From Methylobacterium phyllostachyos (GTDB lineage: Bacteria; Pseudomonadota; Alphaproteobacteria; Rhizobiales; Beijerinckiaceae): a DNA stretch of 64,000 nt. The DNA is taken from assembly GCF_900103445.1 (NCBI RefSeq), contig NZ_FNHS01000017.1, forward strand, positions 1 through 64,000, in the 5' to 3' direction. This document shows positions 1 to 8,724 of this stretch, piece after piece; position 1 is the stretch's first letter, and each line of letters opens with the position of its first letter. Both the position numbers and the translations under genes were made by a program. The notes beneath the pieces were generated by a model. It was not told the DNA's origin. It was given only the letters and a program-made list of their open reading frames with translations, and searched no databases.

Positions 1-1
1 C

Positions 2-286
2 TCGACCACGGCCTATATCGAGCCTGGCAGTCCGTGGGAGAACGGCTATTGCGAGAGCTTCAACGCAAAGCTGCGGGATGAACTCCTCAACGGTGAGGTA
101 TTCTATACTCTCAAGGAGGCCGGCGTCGTGATCGAGCAATGGCGGAGGCACTACAACAGCATCCGGCCGCACTCGTCGCTCGGCTACCAGCCACCCGCGC
201 CGGAGGTCGTCCTCTGGCCAACCGAACCGAGCGGATCAGTGCCGTCCGCTCGCCCTGCCATCGTCAGCCGACCGACGATGCACTAA
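2..286 (+). pseudogene. IS3-family transposase (OrfB/integrase core), C-terminal part only
   Basis: The open frame enters from the left edge and encodes about 94 residues typical of the end of an IS3-family OrfB transposase. The final catalytic block is visible: SPWENGYCESFN (the Glu of the DDE triad lies in this segment), followed by the LRDELLN, YN-IRPHSSLGY and PP tail seen in this family. The N-terminal part lies outside the window, so whether the insertion sequence is intact cannot be judged. It directly borders the CBASS locus and marks the region as mobile. It is annotated as partial; it may be a functional element cut by the window edge. Confidence 0.85.
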
Positions 287-320
287 CTTCGAACCCGGGC
301 CACCGAATGGGGGCAGGCCA
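287..320 (+). repeat. Probable right terminal inverted repeat of the IS3-family element
   Basis: Just after the transposase stop codon comes an ending with GGGGGCAGGCCA. IS3-family elements commonly end in a GGGGGCAGG(T/C)CA-like sequence with terminal CA. The matching left repeat is outside the window, so the boundary at 320 is inferred. Confidence 0.45.
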
Positions 321-537
321 ATCTCATGTAGCGTTTGGCGATCCTGCACTGACTGGCGCTGACCGGCTGCTGCAAATGAGAGCGAGAGCAATCAGACCCG
401 CCGCCTGAACATCTGGCCGAAAACACAAGAATGCACATCAACGCCGGCTGGGTAGCCGCTGTGTGCACCACCCAGAAGAAGATAATGCGGTGGTCAACGA
501 CCAGTGTGGCCCGTTCGAGCTTAAAGACTGCCGAGAA

Positions 538-1545
538 TTAAAGCGTTTGCGCGGCTCTGGCCTTCATGAAGTCAGGCTCGACAGGTTGATGGCGCAAAGC
601 GTCGATGACGAAGCGATTGTTGCACGCCCGCTGGTAGCAACCCTGAGCCAAAGCCAGGAGTGTGCGGCGTCGCTCTTCGGTCGCGATATCCAACCCCACA
701 TCGACCGCGTGCTCCGCAGATGTATCACTATCGAGGCGTACGTACCGATCCTTAAACTCGTGTTCCATCATGAAATTTACGAGTTGCTGCTGGACGCCAA
801 AGACCGTGTTTACTATGCGTGCGTTCACCAGCCACTCTTTTGGACCAAGTTGCGTACCCAAGGAGGCAGGCAGGCCAAAACCAGCTGAGGTCGTGCCGAT
901 ACTGAGGATTCGAATGTCATCCTTTTGCTGCCCAGCGAAGTGGATCGCCTCGTGTACAGCACAGGCATCTGGCGAGTTTGCGACAAGACCCCCATCGGCG
1001 AACAGGCTCTCACCGACTTTTGCGAGAGGGAAATAGATCGGAGCCGCCGAAGTGGCCATGGCAATGTCCGCCGCCTTGCGATGCTGATCGATCCGAAGGG
1101 TGGGCGCGTGGGGTGTCTTGAACATCTGCACGCGCCCCTCGGTCATATTGATCGCCGGGATCAGCAAACGCGTTCGCGCTTCTCCAAGGAGCGTCTCTGC
1201 GCCGACGATTTTCTCCACCGTCTCTCGCAACATGGAGCCGTCGTATCTCGGTCCGCCGATCACGGCGCGGTACAATGCAATCTTTGCTCGAATCCCCTTC
1301 TTGGGGGGCTCTGGACGCGGTGGAAAGATTTTCAATCCGTCCACGATGAAGGCGTCCCGAATCTCCTCGGCGGTGTGACCCAAGCCGAGACCGAGCGCGA
1401 TGATGCCACCGATCGACGTGCCAGCGATGAGGTCGAAGCATTCGCCGATCGGTTTCCCAGCTTGTTTCTCGAGCTGGGCCAGCACTTCAGCGGTGAAGAG
1501 GCCGCGGTAGCCACCGCCGCTGAGAGAGAGGATTTGGAACGTCAT
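538..1545 (-). CDS. capV: Patatin-like phospholipase, CBASS effector CapV
   Basis: 335-residue patatin-like phospholipase. The oxyanion motif GGGYRG lies near residues 10-15, the nucleophile elbow GTSIG places the catalytic Ser at about residue 44, and the Asp of the dyad is in ADGG at about residue 184. Patatin effectors of this size next to a DncV-like nucleotidyltransferase are the CapV family: the cyclic nucleotide activates them and they degrade the inner membrane, killing the infected cell. The start ATG sits 119 bases from the start of the nucleotidyltransferase gene, which is on the opposite strand. In the best known loci (for example Vibrio cholerae capV-dncV-cap2-cap3) all genes run in the same direction, so this divergent layout is unusual. 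Function is assigned from motifs and context. Confidence 0.93.
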   Translation of the reverse strand: MTFQILSLSGGGYRGLFTAEVLAQLEKQAGKPIGECFDLIAGTSIGGIIALGLGLGHTAEEIRDAFIVDGLKIFPPRPEPPKKGIRAKIALYRAVIGGPRYDGSMLRETVEKIVGAETLLGEARTRLLIPAINMTEGRVQMFKTPHAPTLRIDQHRKAADIAMATSAAPIYFPLAKVGESLFADGGLVANSPDACAVHEAIHFAGQQKDDIRILSIGTTSAGFGLPASLGTQLGPKEWLVNARIVNTVFGVQQQLVNFMMEHEFKDRYVRLDSDTSAEHAVDVGLDIATEERRRTLLALAQGCYQRACNNRFVIDALRHQPVEPDFMKARAAQTL

Positions 1546-1664
1546 GGCGTCGATAGTGAGCCTGGTGGTTCTTGATCCGTTCCCAGAACTGGACCATTGT
1601 GACCCTATCTAATCGATCCGCTCCGGAACTGTTGCATCGTCCGGCACTCGCCTAGGAGCCCAGT
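1546..1664. promoter_or_regulatory. Divergent promoter region between capV and the CD-NTase gene
   Basis: A 119-base spacer separates the two divergent starts and must hold the promoters for both halves of the CBASS locus. An AGGAG ribosome binding site precedes the GTG start at 1665. No clear operator palindrome was seen. Confidence 0.5.
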
Positions 1665-2786
1665 GTGGCGAACGTCTCGAAGCTGCTCCACACCACGACC
1701 GACCCTGAGACGTTCCTGGTGAACCTCGACGCTGAGGATAGTGACCTCAAGGCGGCGAAGCAGAAGGTCCGCGCCCATCTGCGGGAAGCCTTCGGCAAGG
1801 CATCACGGGATCTTTTCGGTCAGGAGGTGCGTCCGCGCTTCTTCACGCAGGGCAGCAGCAGCTACCGCACGCTCAACGATCCCGCATGGCCACCGAGCCA
1901 GCAGAAGGATCTTGACGACGGCTGCTATCTGCCCCTGTCATTCGTCAAGGGCGAGCAGCCGTCTAGGGCGGCCGAACAATTCTTCGAATTCGTCGATGCA
2001 GTCCTGGATGAACTCGCGAAGGCCGAGGGTTGGACGCTCATCAAGAAGCCGACCTGCGTCCGCCTCGAGATCGCCCCGGACGCACATATCGATATTCCTC
2101 TCTATGCCATCCCCGACCACGAGTTCGTGCTGCTCGAAGCCCGGGCGCAGAAGATGGAGAAGGCATACGACCACGCGCCGAAACGCTGGGAGGATTTGCC
2201 TTCGAACGCGGTCCTGCTCGCCCACCGCGATGACGATTGGGTCGAATCCGATCCGCGAAAGATCCACAAGTGGTTTGTCGATGCGGTCGATATCTACGGC
2301 GAGCGCCTCCGTCGCGATTGCCGATACCTGAAGGCGTGGCGAGATCACCATCACCTCGACGACGACAAGCTGTCGTCGATCATTCTGATGGCTTGCGTCT
2401 GGACCGCCTACGAGACGATCCGAGGCCCGTTCTTGCCCGAGCGGGAGGACGAGCGGCTGCTGCGCGTCGTTGAGAGACTGCCGGGGATGCTCACCAAGGG
2501 TATGCCAAATCCGGCGAGCAAGGATGAAGACCTCAATCGCATGTCGCCCGCGCAGCGGTCTCGGGTTGCTGCCGAGGCCGGTAGGCTGCGCGACCGGCTG
2601 AAGGAGGCCGTCGAGTCCTGCGATGAGAAGCGCCGCGCGATTGATCTCATGCACGTCGCATTCGGAAAGCGGGTGCCGGATCGGCCTGATCTCGTCAGCA
2701 TCCCCGTCCGGGCCGAAGCGACCATCACGTCGCAGCCCAAGAAGACCGTCCCCGCTCCCGTGGTCGGACGCTCGCAGAGTGGCTGA
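1665..2786 (+). CDS. CD-NTase, CBASS cyclic (oligo)nucleotide synthase (DncV/CdnA-like)
   Basis: 373 residues. The GS motif of the nucleotidyltransferase fold is QGSSSYRT (residues 62-69). It is followed by DLDDG (82-86) carrying the metal-binding aspartates, and a third Asp lies in the AHIDIP segment. The DLDDGCYLP block resembles that of DncV, the cGAMP synthase that feeds CapV, so a related cyclic dinucleotide product is likely but not proven. The protein ends in a C-terminal glycine (RSQSG), as expected for a CD-NTase that Cap2 conjugates through its C terminus. The start is GTG with AGGAG upstream. The stop overlaps the cap2 start by 8 bases. Confidence 0.92.
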   Translation: MANVSKLLHTTTDPETFLVNLDAEDSDLKAAKQKVRAHLREAFGKASRDLFGQEVRPRFFTQGSSSYRTLNDPAWPPSQQKDLDDGCYLPLSFVKGEQPSRAAEQFFEFVDAVLDELAKAEGWTLIKKPTCVRLEIAPDAHIDIPLYAIPDHEFVLLEARAQKMEKAYDHAPKRWEDLPSNAVLLAHRDDDWVESDPRKIHKWFVDAVDIYGERLRRDCRYLKAWRDHHHLDDDKLSSIILMACVWTAYETIRGPFLPEREDERLLRVVERLPGMLTKGMPNPASKDEDLNRMSPAQRSRVAAEAGRLRDRLKEAVESCDEKRRAIDLMHVAFGKRVPDRPDLVSIPVRAEATITSQPKKTVPAPVVGRSQSG

Positions 2787-4464
2787 TAGGCAGAGCGCGG
2801 CGCGGCTAGCGGTCCACGACGCTCTGCGGCAGCGCGGATTCGAAAGAGTGGCTCCGGTATCCGGCGTGCCGCACTACGCCGGCACGCTCGATCGCGACGG
2901 TCTCCGGATCCCCGTCACCCTTGAGATCAGCGATCTCGACTTCGTCAGATACCCGCGCATCTGCATCCAGGCCGGCTTTGCCATGCCCGATCGAACGCTG
3001 CCCCATCTCCTCGGCGTCGATCGGTCGGTTTGCTACTATGGCAGGGGTAGTGTGGTCCTCGACCGCTACAACCCGGACGGCACCGTGCTGCAATGCCTTG
3101 CGCAGGCCGAAAAGGTTCTTAGAGACGCGATTCGTGGCCGCTCAGACGGCGACTTCGCCGACGAGTTCCAGTCCTACTGGAGCAGCAAATTCGTCTATGT
3201 CGACCTTCCGGAAGGCTACTCAGGACCAGCACGCGTCCGACCCGCAAAGCTCGACCGCGGTGAAGTGAACGCACTCGTCGTGACGACCGGGCAGTCGTGG
3301 TTCGCGGCCGAGCCACGGGGGAGGCGTCGCGACGACGAGGACGGCACGCCGGTAGACGTGGTTTCCATCGACCAGCCTCTGACCTTCGCCTCCACCGAGG
3401 CTTGGCCCCCAACGACCGTCGCGGACATCAATTGCTGGCTGGTGAAGGCTGCGCCAGATCTTATGGGCCGACTAGAAACGGTGCTTCAGACACAATCCGG
3501 GATGTCCGCGACCGTCTTAGTCCGAGCCCCGAATGGGCTGTACTGCTACCAAGTCGACGTACCGAACCACCTGCGCAAGCCGGAATTTTTGAAGAGCCGT
3601 CGACATCGCTTGCCCGAAATGATGGCGCGTCAGCCCGCCTCGACAGTGATCGATCGGTCCATCGGCGTGCGCGCCGACGCCGACTATATGTTCGGTCGAA
3701 ATCTCGGCACTATGAAGAGCCTCGTCGACAAGCGCGTCCTGTTGATCGGATGCGGTACGATCGGAAGCTTCCTCGCGCATCAACTCGCGCAATGCGGTGC
3801 CGGAGCCAAGCACGGGTACCTGTCACTCGTCGATCCGGATGTTCTCACCACCGGCAATATCGGCCGGCATCTCCTCGGCGTGCCTTATCTCGGGCGCAAC
3901 AAGGCTGAGGCTTGCGCGTCCTATTTGAACGAGCAGATGCCGCTTCTAGCGATCGAAGGATATGCCGGGGACGTTCGCGCGCAGAAGCTCCCCTGGCATC
4001 AATACGATCTCGTCATCGACGCGACCGGTGAGGAAGCTTTGTCGATCGCCCTGAACGAGATCGCCGTGCAGGCCCGACCGCGACTGCCCCCGCACCTCTT
4101 CGTCTGGCTTCTCGGCAACGGCGCTGTCGCGCAGTGCATCCTGACGGGCGAGGCGGACCGCGCCTGCTTCAAATGCCTTAAGCCGGATCTAACAGGACCG
4201 CCTCGGTTCCGTGCGATACGACCCGAGACCGTTCTGGAGGTAGTGACCAACGTCGCCTGCAGCGACGCGGCCTACGTGCCGTTTCCGGTCTCTCGCTCCG
4301 TCGCAGCGGCGGCCTTGGCGTGCGATCTGGTGCTCGATTGGGCCAACGGCAATCCAGGCCATCGCTTCCGTTCGCTCACACTCGACCACCGCCGCGCCTT
4401 TCAGATTCCGGACGCTAGCCCGACGAAGCTCGCCCACTGTCCTGCCTGCGGTGGCAGAGCGTGA
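2779..4464 (+). CDS. cap2: Cap2: CBASS E2-E1 ubiquitin-like transfer enzyme
   Basis: 561 residues, close to the usual length of Cap2. The N-terminal E2-like domain (about 1-150) has a candidate active-site cysteine at residue 85 in SVCYYG. The C-terminal half is a ThiF/E1 adenylation domain with the nucleotide loop LLIGCGTIGS and the downstream DPDVLTTGNIGRH block. NVACSDAAY holds the likely E1 cysteine. A CFKC pair and a C-terminal CPAC pair probably bind zinc. In type II CBASS, Cap2 links the CD-NTase C terminus to targets and thereby primes synthesis. I chose the GTG at 2779, which overlaps the preceding gene's stop; a longer in-frame extension upstream merely runs inside the CD-NTase gene. 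Confidence 0.92.
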   Translation: MADRQSAARLAVHDALRQRGFERVAPVSGVPHYAGTLDRDGLRIPVTLEISDLDFVRYPRICIQAGFAMPDRTLPHLLGVDRSVCYYGRGSVVLDRYNPDGTVLQCLAQAEKVLRDAIRGRSDGDFADEFQSYWSSKFVYVDLPEGYSGPARVRPAKLDRGEVNALVVTTGQSWFAAEPRGRRRDDEDGTPVDVVSIDQPLTFASTEAWPPTTVADINCWLVKAAPDLMGRLETVLQTQSGMSATVLVRAPNGLYCYQVDVPNHLRKPEFLKSRRHRLPEMMARQPASTVIDRSIGVRADADYMFGRNLGTMKSLVDKRVLLIGCGTIGSFLAHQLAQCGAGAKHGYLSLVDPDVLTTGNIGRHLLGVPYLGRNKAEACASYLNEQMPLLAIEGYAGDVRAQKLPWHQYDLVIDATGEEALSIALNEIAVQARPRLPPHLFVWLLGNGAVAQCILTGEADRACFKCLKPDLTGPPRFRAIRPETVLEVVTNVACSDAAYVPFPVSRSVAAAALACDLVLDWANGNPGHRFRSLTLDHRRAFQIPDASPTKLAHCPACGGRA

Positions 4465-4910
4465 TTTTCCGGACCCGCGACGACGGACTGATTCTGCCTG
4501 GGCACAAGATCGAGAGGGCCATCGCCACGTACGTCGGGGACGACGAGATCGGATTGGAGGCCGGCGGCATCTTCATCGGCAGTTATCGAGGTCCGCATGT
4601 CGAAATCGGCAGTTGCACGACACCGCTGCCCCGAGATCTCCGAAGACCGACCCTATTTGATCGCTGCGATCCGGGCCATCAGGCTGCAGCACTCGAAGCC
4701 TGGAGAGAGAGCGGCGGAACGGACACCTACGTCGGCGAATGGCATACCCATTCCGTCGATGACCCGGTGCCCTCAGATCAGGATGTACGGACATGGCACG
4801 CCATCATGCGACGCGTGTCCAACCCGCTTATCTTCCTCATCGCAGGTCGCCGATCGATCTGGTGTGGTCGTGGCCGAGGCGGCAAACTTGCCGGGCTCGC
4901 CGTTTTATAG
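4461..4910 (+). CDS. cap3: Cap3: CBASS JAB/JAMM-family isopeptidase
   Basis: 149 residues with a complete JAMM zinc-protease signature: Glu33 in LEAGG, then EWHTHS (His95 and His97), then SDQD (Ser105, Asp108). In type II CBASS, Cap3 removes conjugated CD-NTase and so opposes Cap2. The GTG start overlaps the cap2 stop (GTGA), indicating translational coupling. It is the last gene of the CBASS operon; the next 890 bases contain no convincing large gene on this strand. Confidence 0.9.
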   Translation: MIFRTRDDGLILPGHKIERAIATYVGDDEIGLEAGGIFIGSYRGPHVEIGSCTTPLPRDLRRPTLFDRCDPGHQAAALEAWRESGGTDTYVGEWHTHSVDDPVPSDQDVRTWHAIMRRVSNPLIFLIAGRRSIWCGRGRGGKLAGLAVL

Positions 4911-4956
4911 GCCGGCTGAAACTGCGCCTTCAGAAAGCCAGGGGCTGATTATCCGA

Positions 4957-5151
4957 TCAGTCTTCGAGCCGGATGCGACGGCGGCCGAGCAGGCGGCCCC
5001 GTGCGGGATCTAGTCCCGAGAACAGGCCGTTGCGGTCGCGCACTTGGACGGGGGTATCCGCACCCTGCGCGATCTGCGCAAGATCGTCTCGCCGGGCGCG
5101 CTCTTTCTCGCGGCTGCGTTCAGATGCGTTGAATGTATCGGGTGGCGGCAT
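4957..5151 (-). CDS. Small hypothetical protein
   Basis: 64-residue basic, charged open frame starting MPPPDTFNASER with a KERARRDDLAQ segment. I recognise no family. It lies tail to tail with cap3. Composition is plausible for a real small protein, or for a remnant of a longer gene, but nothing else supports it. Confidence 0.3.
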   Translation of the reverse strand: MPPPDTFNASERSREKERARRDDLAQIAQGADTPVQVRDRNGLFSGLDPARGRLLGRRRIRLED

Positions 5152-5240
5152 GGCCCGCTCCGGTGCTGCAAACTTTGCGGACCAGAAGGGTAGGGGCCTA
5201 CGCCCGAAGCACAAGCGCGTCGCTTCCGAGAGAAAGCTTG

Positions 5241-5472
5241 CCCCCCTTCCGCAGGGGGAGAACGCGAACGCGACGCGCTTATGGGCGAAACACCATCAAC
5301 GCGACACCCCCGGAGAGAGCATCGCGTTGATGGTGCTGAAGATTTTCGCAAAACCAGCGCGACGAGCTCATGGGCTACATCGCGCTGGGTTATGGGCGAA
5401 ACAACGATTTTATGGGCTTAACGTCAGCCCAACTGCGTGAAGATTTAGCCCCACTGCGAGCATCTTATGGCT
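5241..5472. repeat. Cluster of direct repeats and long inverted repeats
   Basis: TTATGGGCGAAACA occurs exactly at 5279-5292 and again at 5390-5403; a variant TTATGGGCTTAAC is at 5410-5422 and a shorter TTATGGCT at 5465-5472. Two inverted repeats interleave with these: a perfect 14-bp pair (5291-5304 with 5322-5335) and a perfect 9-bp pair (5354-5362 with 5380-5388, extendable to 12 bp with one mismatch). A C5/G5 hairpin lies at 5241-5258. Possible roles are transposase-binding sites, a recombination site or a structured RNA; the sequence alone does not decide. Confidence 0.6.
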
Positions 5473-5570
5473 CTCGCCACACCTCAGTGCTGATTCTCCA
5501 AATTATGCCTCTCAGTAACGACCTGCCTCGAAGCAAAAGTGATCATCTTTTGCCTCACGCTACAACAACC

Positions 5571-5687
5571 ATGACGAACAGCATAGTTTTACGAAAGATT
5601 TCCTCTAAGCCGTTGTTTTCGCTGGGTTTTGTTTTTGCGGTTTGGCTATTCTGGTTGTCCTGCGCCACCATAGTTTGGCATCATTGA
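5571..5687 (+). CDS. Possible 38-residue single-span membrane peptide
   Basis: A short open frame in the AT-rich stretch encodes a basic N terminus (LRKISSKP) followed by one hydrophobic span rich in Phe, Trp and Leu that ends near the C terminus. Such peptides can be toxins or small membrane proteins, but no ribosome binding site or homologue confirms it. Confidence 0.25.
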   Translation: MTNSIVLRKISSKPLFSLGFVFAVWLFWLSCATIVWHH

Positions 5688-5747
5688 TCGCATAGTTCGC
5701 CTACAAATGCGCCGATTTACCTCGTCCGCTATCAATAAATCGACAGC

Positions 5748-5774
5748 AAAAAGGCCCCATAGCGGGGCCTTTTT
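5748..5774. terminator. Strong bidirectional rho-independent terminator
   Basis: A perfect 11-bp stem, AAAAAGGCCCC / GGGGCCTTTTT, with a 5-base loop. It lies 25 bases past the tniQ stop and ends the transposition operon on the minus strand; the run of T also makes it usable from the plus strand. Confidence 0.9.
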
Positions 5775-5798
5775 CCATCTAGATATCAAAATATAATT

Positions 5799-7631
5799 TC
5801 ACTGCGGTCCATCTCTCAGATATATATCGATCCCCGCTTCATCTTTCGAGATGGCAGGCTTCGCGCCTGCGCGATCGAGACGGATTCCCATTTGCAACGC
5901 ATTGGTCTCAAACACACGAGCCAACTCGGACAGCAAAACATATTTTGTTTCGAATGCTGCCATATCGGTGAGAGACACCACTCTGACGGGACATCGATTG
6001 ATCGGGTTCGTTACAGACCTTGAAGGTATGTATCCCTTGTCGAGGAGCTTCACGACAATAGCCGTCGTCGTGCGCAGTCGTTTCTCGATGGCTCGAGCGG
6101 TCAGGCCATCAAGCGGCTTGCCATGCACATGGGTCTCGATCTCATCGAGATCGACGAGGATGCCGAGATATCCCCGTATGGTGGGGTCGCGCCCGACGAA
6201 GTTGAGTCTGCGATCACGGATCAAGTGAATGATTTCGTGGGCTCCGCACCTGGCGCGTTTGGCGGCCTGGGGAATGTCGAATATCGGCTTCCCGCGTTCC
6301 ATCACGGTCACGGCATCTCCATCGAGTTCGTCGAGAAAACGATCGAGCTCGCTACGCGCGTATCGGGCCTGGACGGCCTTACCGACGACGCCATTGGATA
6401 GAGGCCTAATGAACCCGTGATCGGCTATGATCTTGGTGTGGACGCGTCCAGCATTGAGATACGTCTCGGCGGCCTTGAGCGAGAACGCCGCACGATCGTC
6501 TTTCAAGATGGCGTCGACGTGTACGGCGTCGAACAGGACGAGGTTATCCGCACGATGCGATTGGGCCGCATCGATAATGCGATGTTGCGCGAGGATTTTG
6601 CGCAGACGTTTTGGGTTGCGTCCGAGTGCGACGGACGCGGAGCGGATCGAGTGAAGCTTTCGTCGCTGGACGGAGCGTCCCAGAATAACATCACCTGGGC
6701 CGACCGGCATCGTGTCAGTGATGTGGTCGGCGACCACGTCGATGAGTGGCTGGAAGGCGGAATCGGTCGGTTGGGCATCGAGCCATTGGTACAGGCGACT
6801 GAAGACGGCCTGTGCTTCGTCCTGTGCCGACGGATCCCGCGCGTGGGACCTTTGTATGTCGGTTAGAAAGGCCCGGATCCCTTGGTCTCCGGACTGCGCG
6901 ATCTCGAAGCCCCAGCTTCCCGCGCGGTGCCAATTAGGATCCGTTAGCGAGCGCAATCTCGGCGTTGGTCCAAAGATCGAGACGGCCCCCAGCATCTCAC
7001 AGGTCTTGGCAGCGGCGTGCCATGGCATTCCGTCGAGCCAGGTGGACCGCGACGTTTCACAGTTCAAACGGCCGAGGAGATAGGTTTCCGTTGATGAAGG
7101 GATCGCAGGCACTGCCCCGGCGACGAGGGGATTCAGTCGCGTGAGCGCCTGTCCGACGCCTCGGGCAAAATCGTGGAGCTCACCGGGTCGCGTCGCTTGA
7201 CCGACCTGAACGAGATAGACCCCGTGGACCGGACATGTTCGGATCGGCGAAAACTGCCACAGGGCGCGTCCGTACGCGGCGATCTCCGGTTTGACCGACG
7301 AGGCGGCGATATCCGCGGCTAAGCAGTGGGGGCAGGCGTAGTAACGGCTTCGCCGCATCGTCGCGCGCACCATGGTCTGGTTGCGGTAGACGAAGGTCTC
7401 GTTTGTGCGCCGGATGGCCTGTTCGCGGAGTGCCTCGGCTGACACATCGGCCAGTTTGGCCAGAGCGTCGATCGTGTGAGGATCGCCAGCGGCGAGCGCC
7501 GGAAAACTCAAACCGAGGTAGCTGAGAAACGTGCGGACGGGATTGACGTCGTGGAGAACGGAAAGCCGGGACGCGAAGCTCGTCGGACTCTCTCCGTCTC
7601 CAAGTGCCAAGAAGGGCAGAAGGTGCGGCAT
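5799..7631 (-). CDS. tniQ: TniQ/TnsD-family target-selection protein of a Tn7-like element
   Basis: 610 residues. The N-terminal TniQ domain contains the zinc-finger pattern YYACPHC followed by TCPVHG around residues 95-135. The long C-terminal region is of the TnsD-like length class, likely DNA-binding, with several predicted helix-turn-helix-like stretches. TniQ/TnsD proteins pick the insertion site and recruit the AAA+ regulator TnsC. The ATG start lies 3 bases after the tnsC stop, consistent with one operon. No cas genes or CRISPR array lie nearby, so a sequence-specific DNA-binding mode of target choice is more likely than RNA-guided targeting. It is the last gene of the operon before a strong terminator. 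Confidence 0.88.
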   Translation of the reverse strand: MPHLLPFLALGDGESPTSFASRLSVLHDVNPVRTFLSYLGLSFPALAAGDPHTIDALAKLADVSAEALREQAIRRTNETFVYRNQTMVRATMRRSRYYACPHCLAADIAASSVKPEIAAYGRALWQFSPIRTCPVHGVYLVQVGQATRPGELHDFARGVGQALTRLNPLVAGAVPAIPSSTETYLLGRLNCETSRSTWLDGMPWHAAAKTCEMLGAVSIFGPTPRLRSLTDPNWHRAGSWGFEIAQSGDQGIRAFLTDIQRSHARDPSAQDEAQAVFSRLYQWLDAQPTDSAFQPLIDVVADHITDTMPVGPGDVILGRSVQRRKLHSIRSASVALGRNPKRLRKILAQHRIIDAAQSHRADNLVLFDAVHVDAILKDDRAAFSLKAAETYLNAGRVHTKIIADHGFIRPLSNGVVGKAVQARYARSELDRFLDELDGDAVTVMERGKPIFDIPQAAKRARCGAHEIIHLIRDRRLNFVGRDPTIRGYLGILVDLDEIETHVHGKPLDGLTARAIEKRLRTTTAIVVKLLDKGYIPSRSVTNPINRCPVRVVSLTDMAAFETKYVLLSELARVFETNALQMGIRLDRAGAKPAISKDEAGIDIYLRDGPQ

Positions 7632-7634
7632 GGC

Positions 7635-8720
7635 TCAGCCCCCCTTCCGTCTGGATTTGGTTTTGGGGCGGATCGTCGGCAGGGCGTACGGATCGGCGGC
7701 CGCGGGTTCATCGAGTGGCGCGAGTGGTCGAATGTCTTCCCATCCGTCCGCGATGAACGGGTTTTCCTCGGCGATCGCCGCTGTACGCCGTGCATAAGCC
7801 CGCGCGAAATCCTCGGGGAGTAGCACGGCCAATTCATCGTTCGCAGGTGCACGTGCGATGCGCTTCAGGGCGTTTTCGACCGCGTCCTGTGCGTACTCGA
7901 TCGCAGCACCCATCTGGTAGTCACCGGCGTGGATGAGGCGCGGCGCGAGGGCATTGCGATAGGGATTTGAGATCGCGAGGCCGGCGCAGTCGGCCAGCCG
8001 CCGGATGACACCTTGCACTTTCCGCGCATCACCTGAGATGGTGATTCTTTCTAGGTGCACGAAGCTGAAACGTCCGCTCAGTTGCTTTGTCAGCTTGAGG
8101 GCGTGCGAGATCTCCGGAACACCGGAGAAGATCAACGCGATCGGCCATTCGCTGTTGATCATCAGGCACTTAAATGTGTTCAGGATTTTCTTGATTTGGT
8201 CGACGTTGGCAGGCTGTGTAACGTGGTGAGCTTCGTCGATGTGTATGATCTTGACGCCCATCAGTCGGGCGTGATCACGCACCAGGTGATGGATTCGGTC
8301 TTCGTCGCGGGGGATCGCGGTAGCGGGCATGCCGAGCTGCCGCAAGGCGTCGATCGTGAAGCGGTTGAGGGTGCACGGGCCCTCCGGAACGACGGTGACG
8401 AGGGGGCAGCCCGAACCCATGATGCCGTAGCCCGGGAAGGCGGGATGCTCGCGGAAGATGCGCTTCAGCATCGTACTCTTGCCGGCCCGGGGCTCACCGA
8501 TCACTGCGAGGCCCGTCAGTTCGTGGGCATTTTCGGTATCGCTCGGCTTCGAGCCACGTTGCTCGACGATACGGTCGATGATGTCGTCGACGTATTCCAG
8601 GGTTTCCTCGTGCTTGGGCGGGCGAAAGTATTCGTCCCGCACCTTCTGCATAATCGCGCCGCGGCGGCGCTGCTCTTCCGACCGGCTGGATCGGAGAATC
8701 TCGAAGGGGCGATGGCTCAC
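7635..8720 (-). CDS. tnsC: TnsC/TniB-family AAA+ ATPase transposition regulator
   Basis: 361 residues of the TniB/TnsC family. The Walker A motif is GEPRAGKST and the Walker B motif is IIHIDEAHH; a sensor-like FSGVPE segment follows. These ATPases form filaments on target DNA, link TniQ to the TnsB transposase and enforce target immunity. The start is GTG at 8720, with an AAGGAG ribosome binding site that overlaps the tnsB stop codon, which argues for translational coupling within the tnsA-tnsB-tnsC-tniQ operon. Confidence 0.9.
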   Translation of the reverse strand: MSHRPFEILRSSRSEEQRRRGAIMQKVRDEYFRPPKHEETLEYVDDIIDRIVEQRGSKPSDTENAHELTGLAVIGEPRAGKSTMLKRIFREHPAFPGYGIMGSGCPLVTVVPEGPCTLNRFTIDALRQLGMPATAIPRDEDRIHHLVRDHARLMGVKIIHIDEAHHVTQPANVDQIKKILNTFKCLMINSEWPIALIFSGVPEISHALKLTKQLSGRFSFVHLERITISGDARKVQGVIRRLADCAGLAISNPYRNALAPRLIHAGDYQMGAAIEYAQDAVENALKRIARAPANDELAVLLPEDFARAYARRTAAIAEENPFIADGWEDIRPLAPLDEPAAADPYALPTIRPKTKSRRKGG

Positions 8721-8724
8721 CGGA

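Larger units (their letters stand above)
4911..5798. other. Spacer between CBASS and the Tn7-like operon
   Basis: About 890 bases without a major gene. It holds a possible 64-residue reading frame, a cluster of direct and inverted repeats, a possible 38-residue membrane peptide and a strong terminator. The right half (about 5480-5830) is visibly AT-richer than its surroundings, suggesting a separate origin. Confidence 0.6.

Noticed and set aside
5241..5472. CRISPR array, considered because repeats lie near Tn7-like genes
   Set aside because: Only two exact copies of a 14-bp repeat at one spacing and no cas genes; not a CRISPR array.
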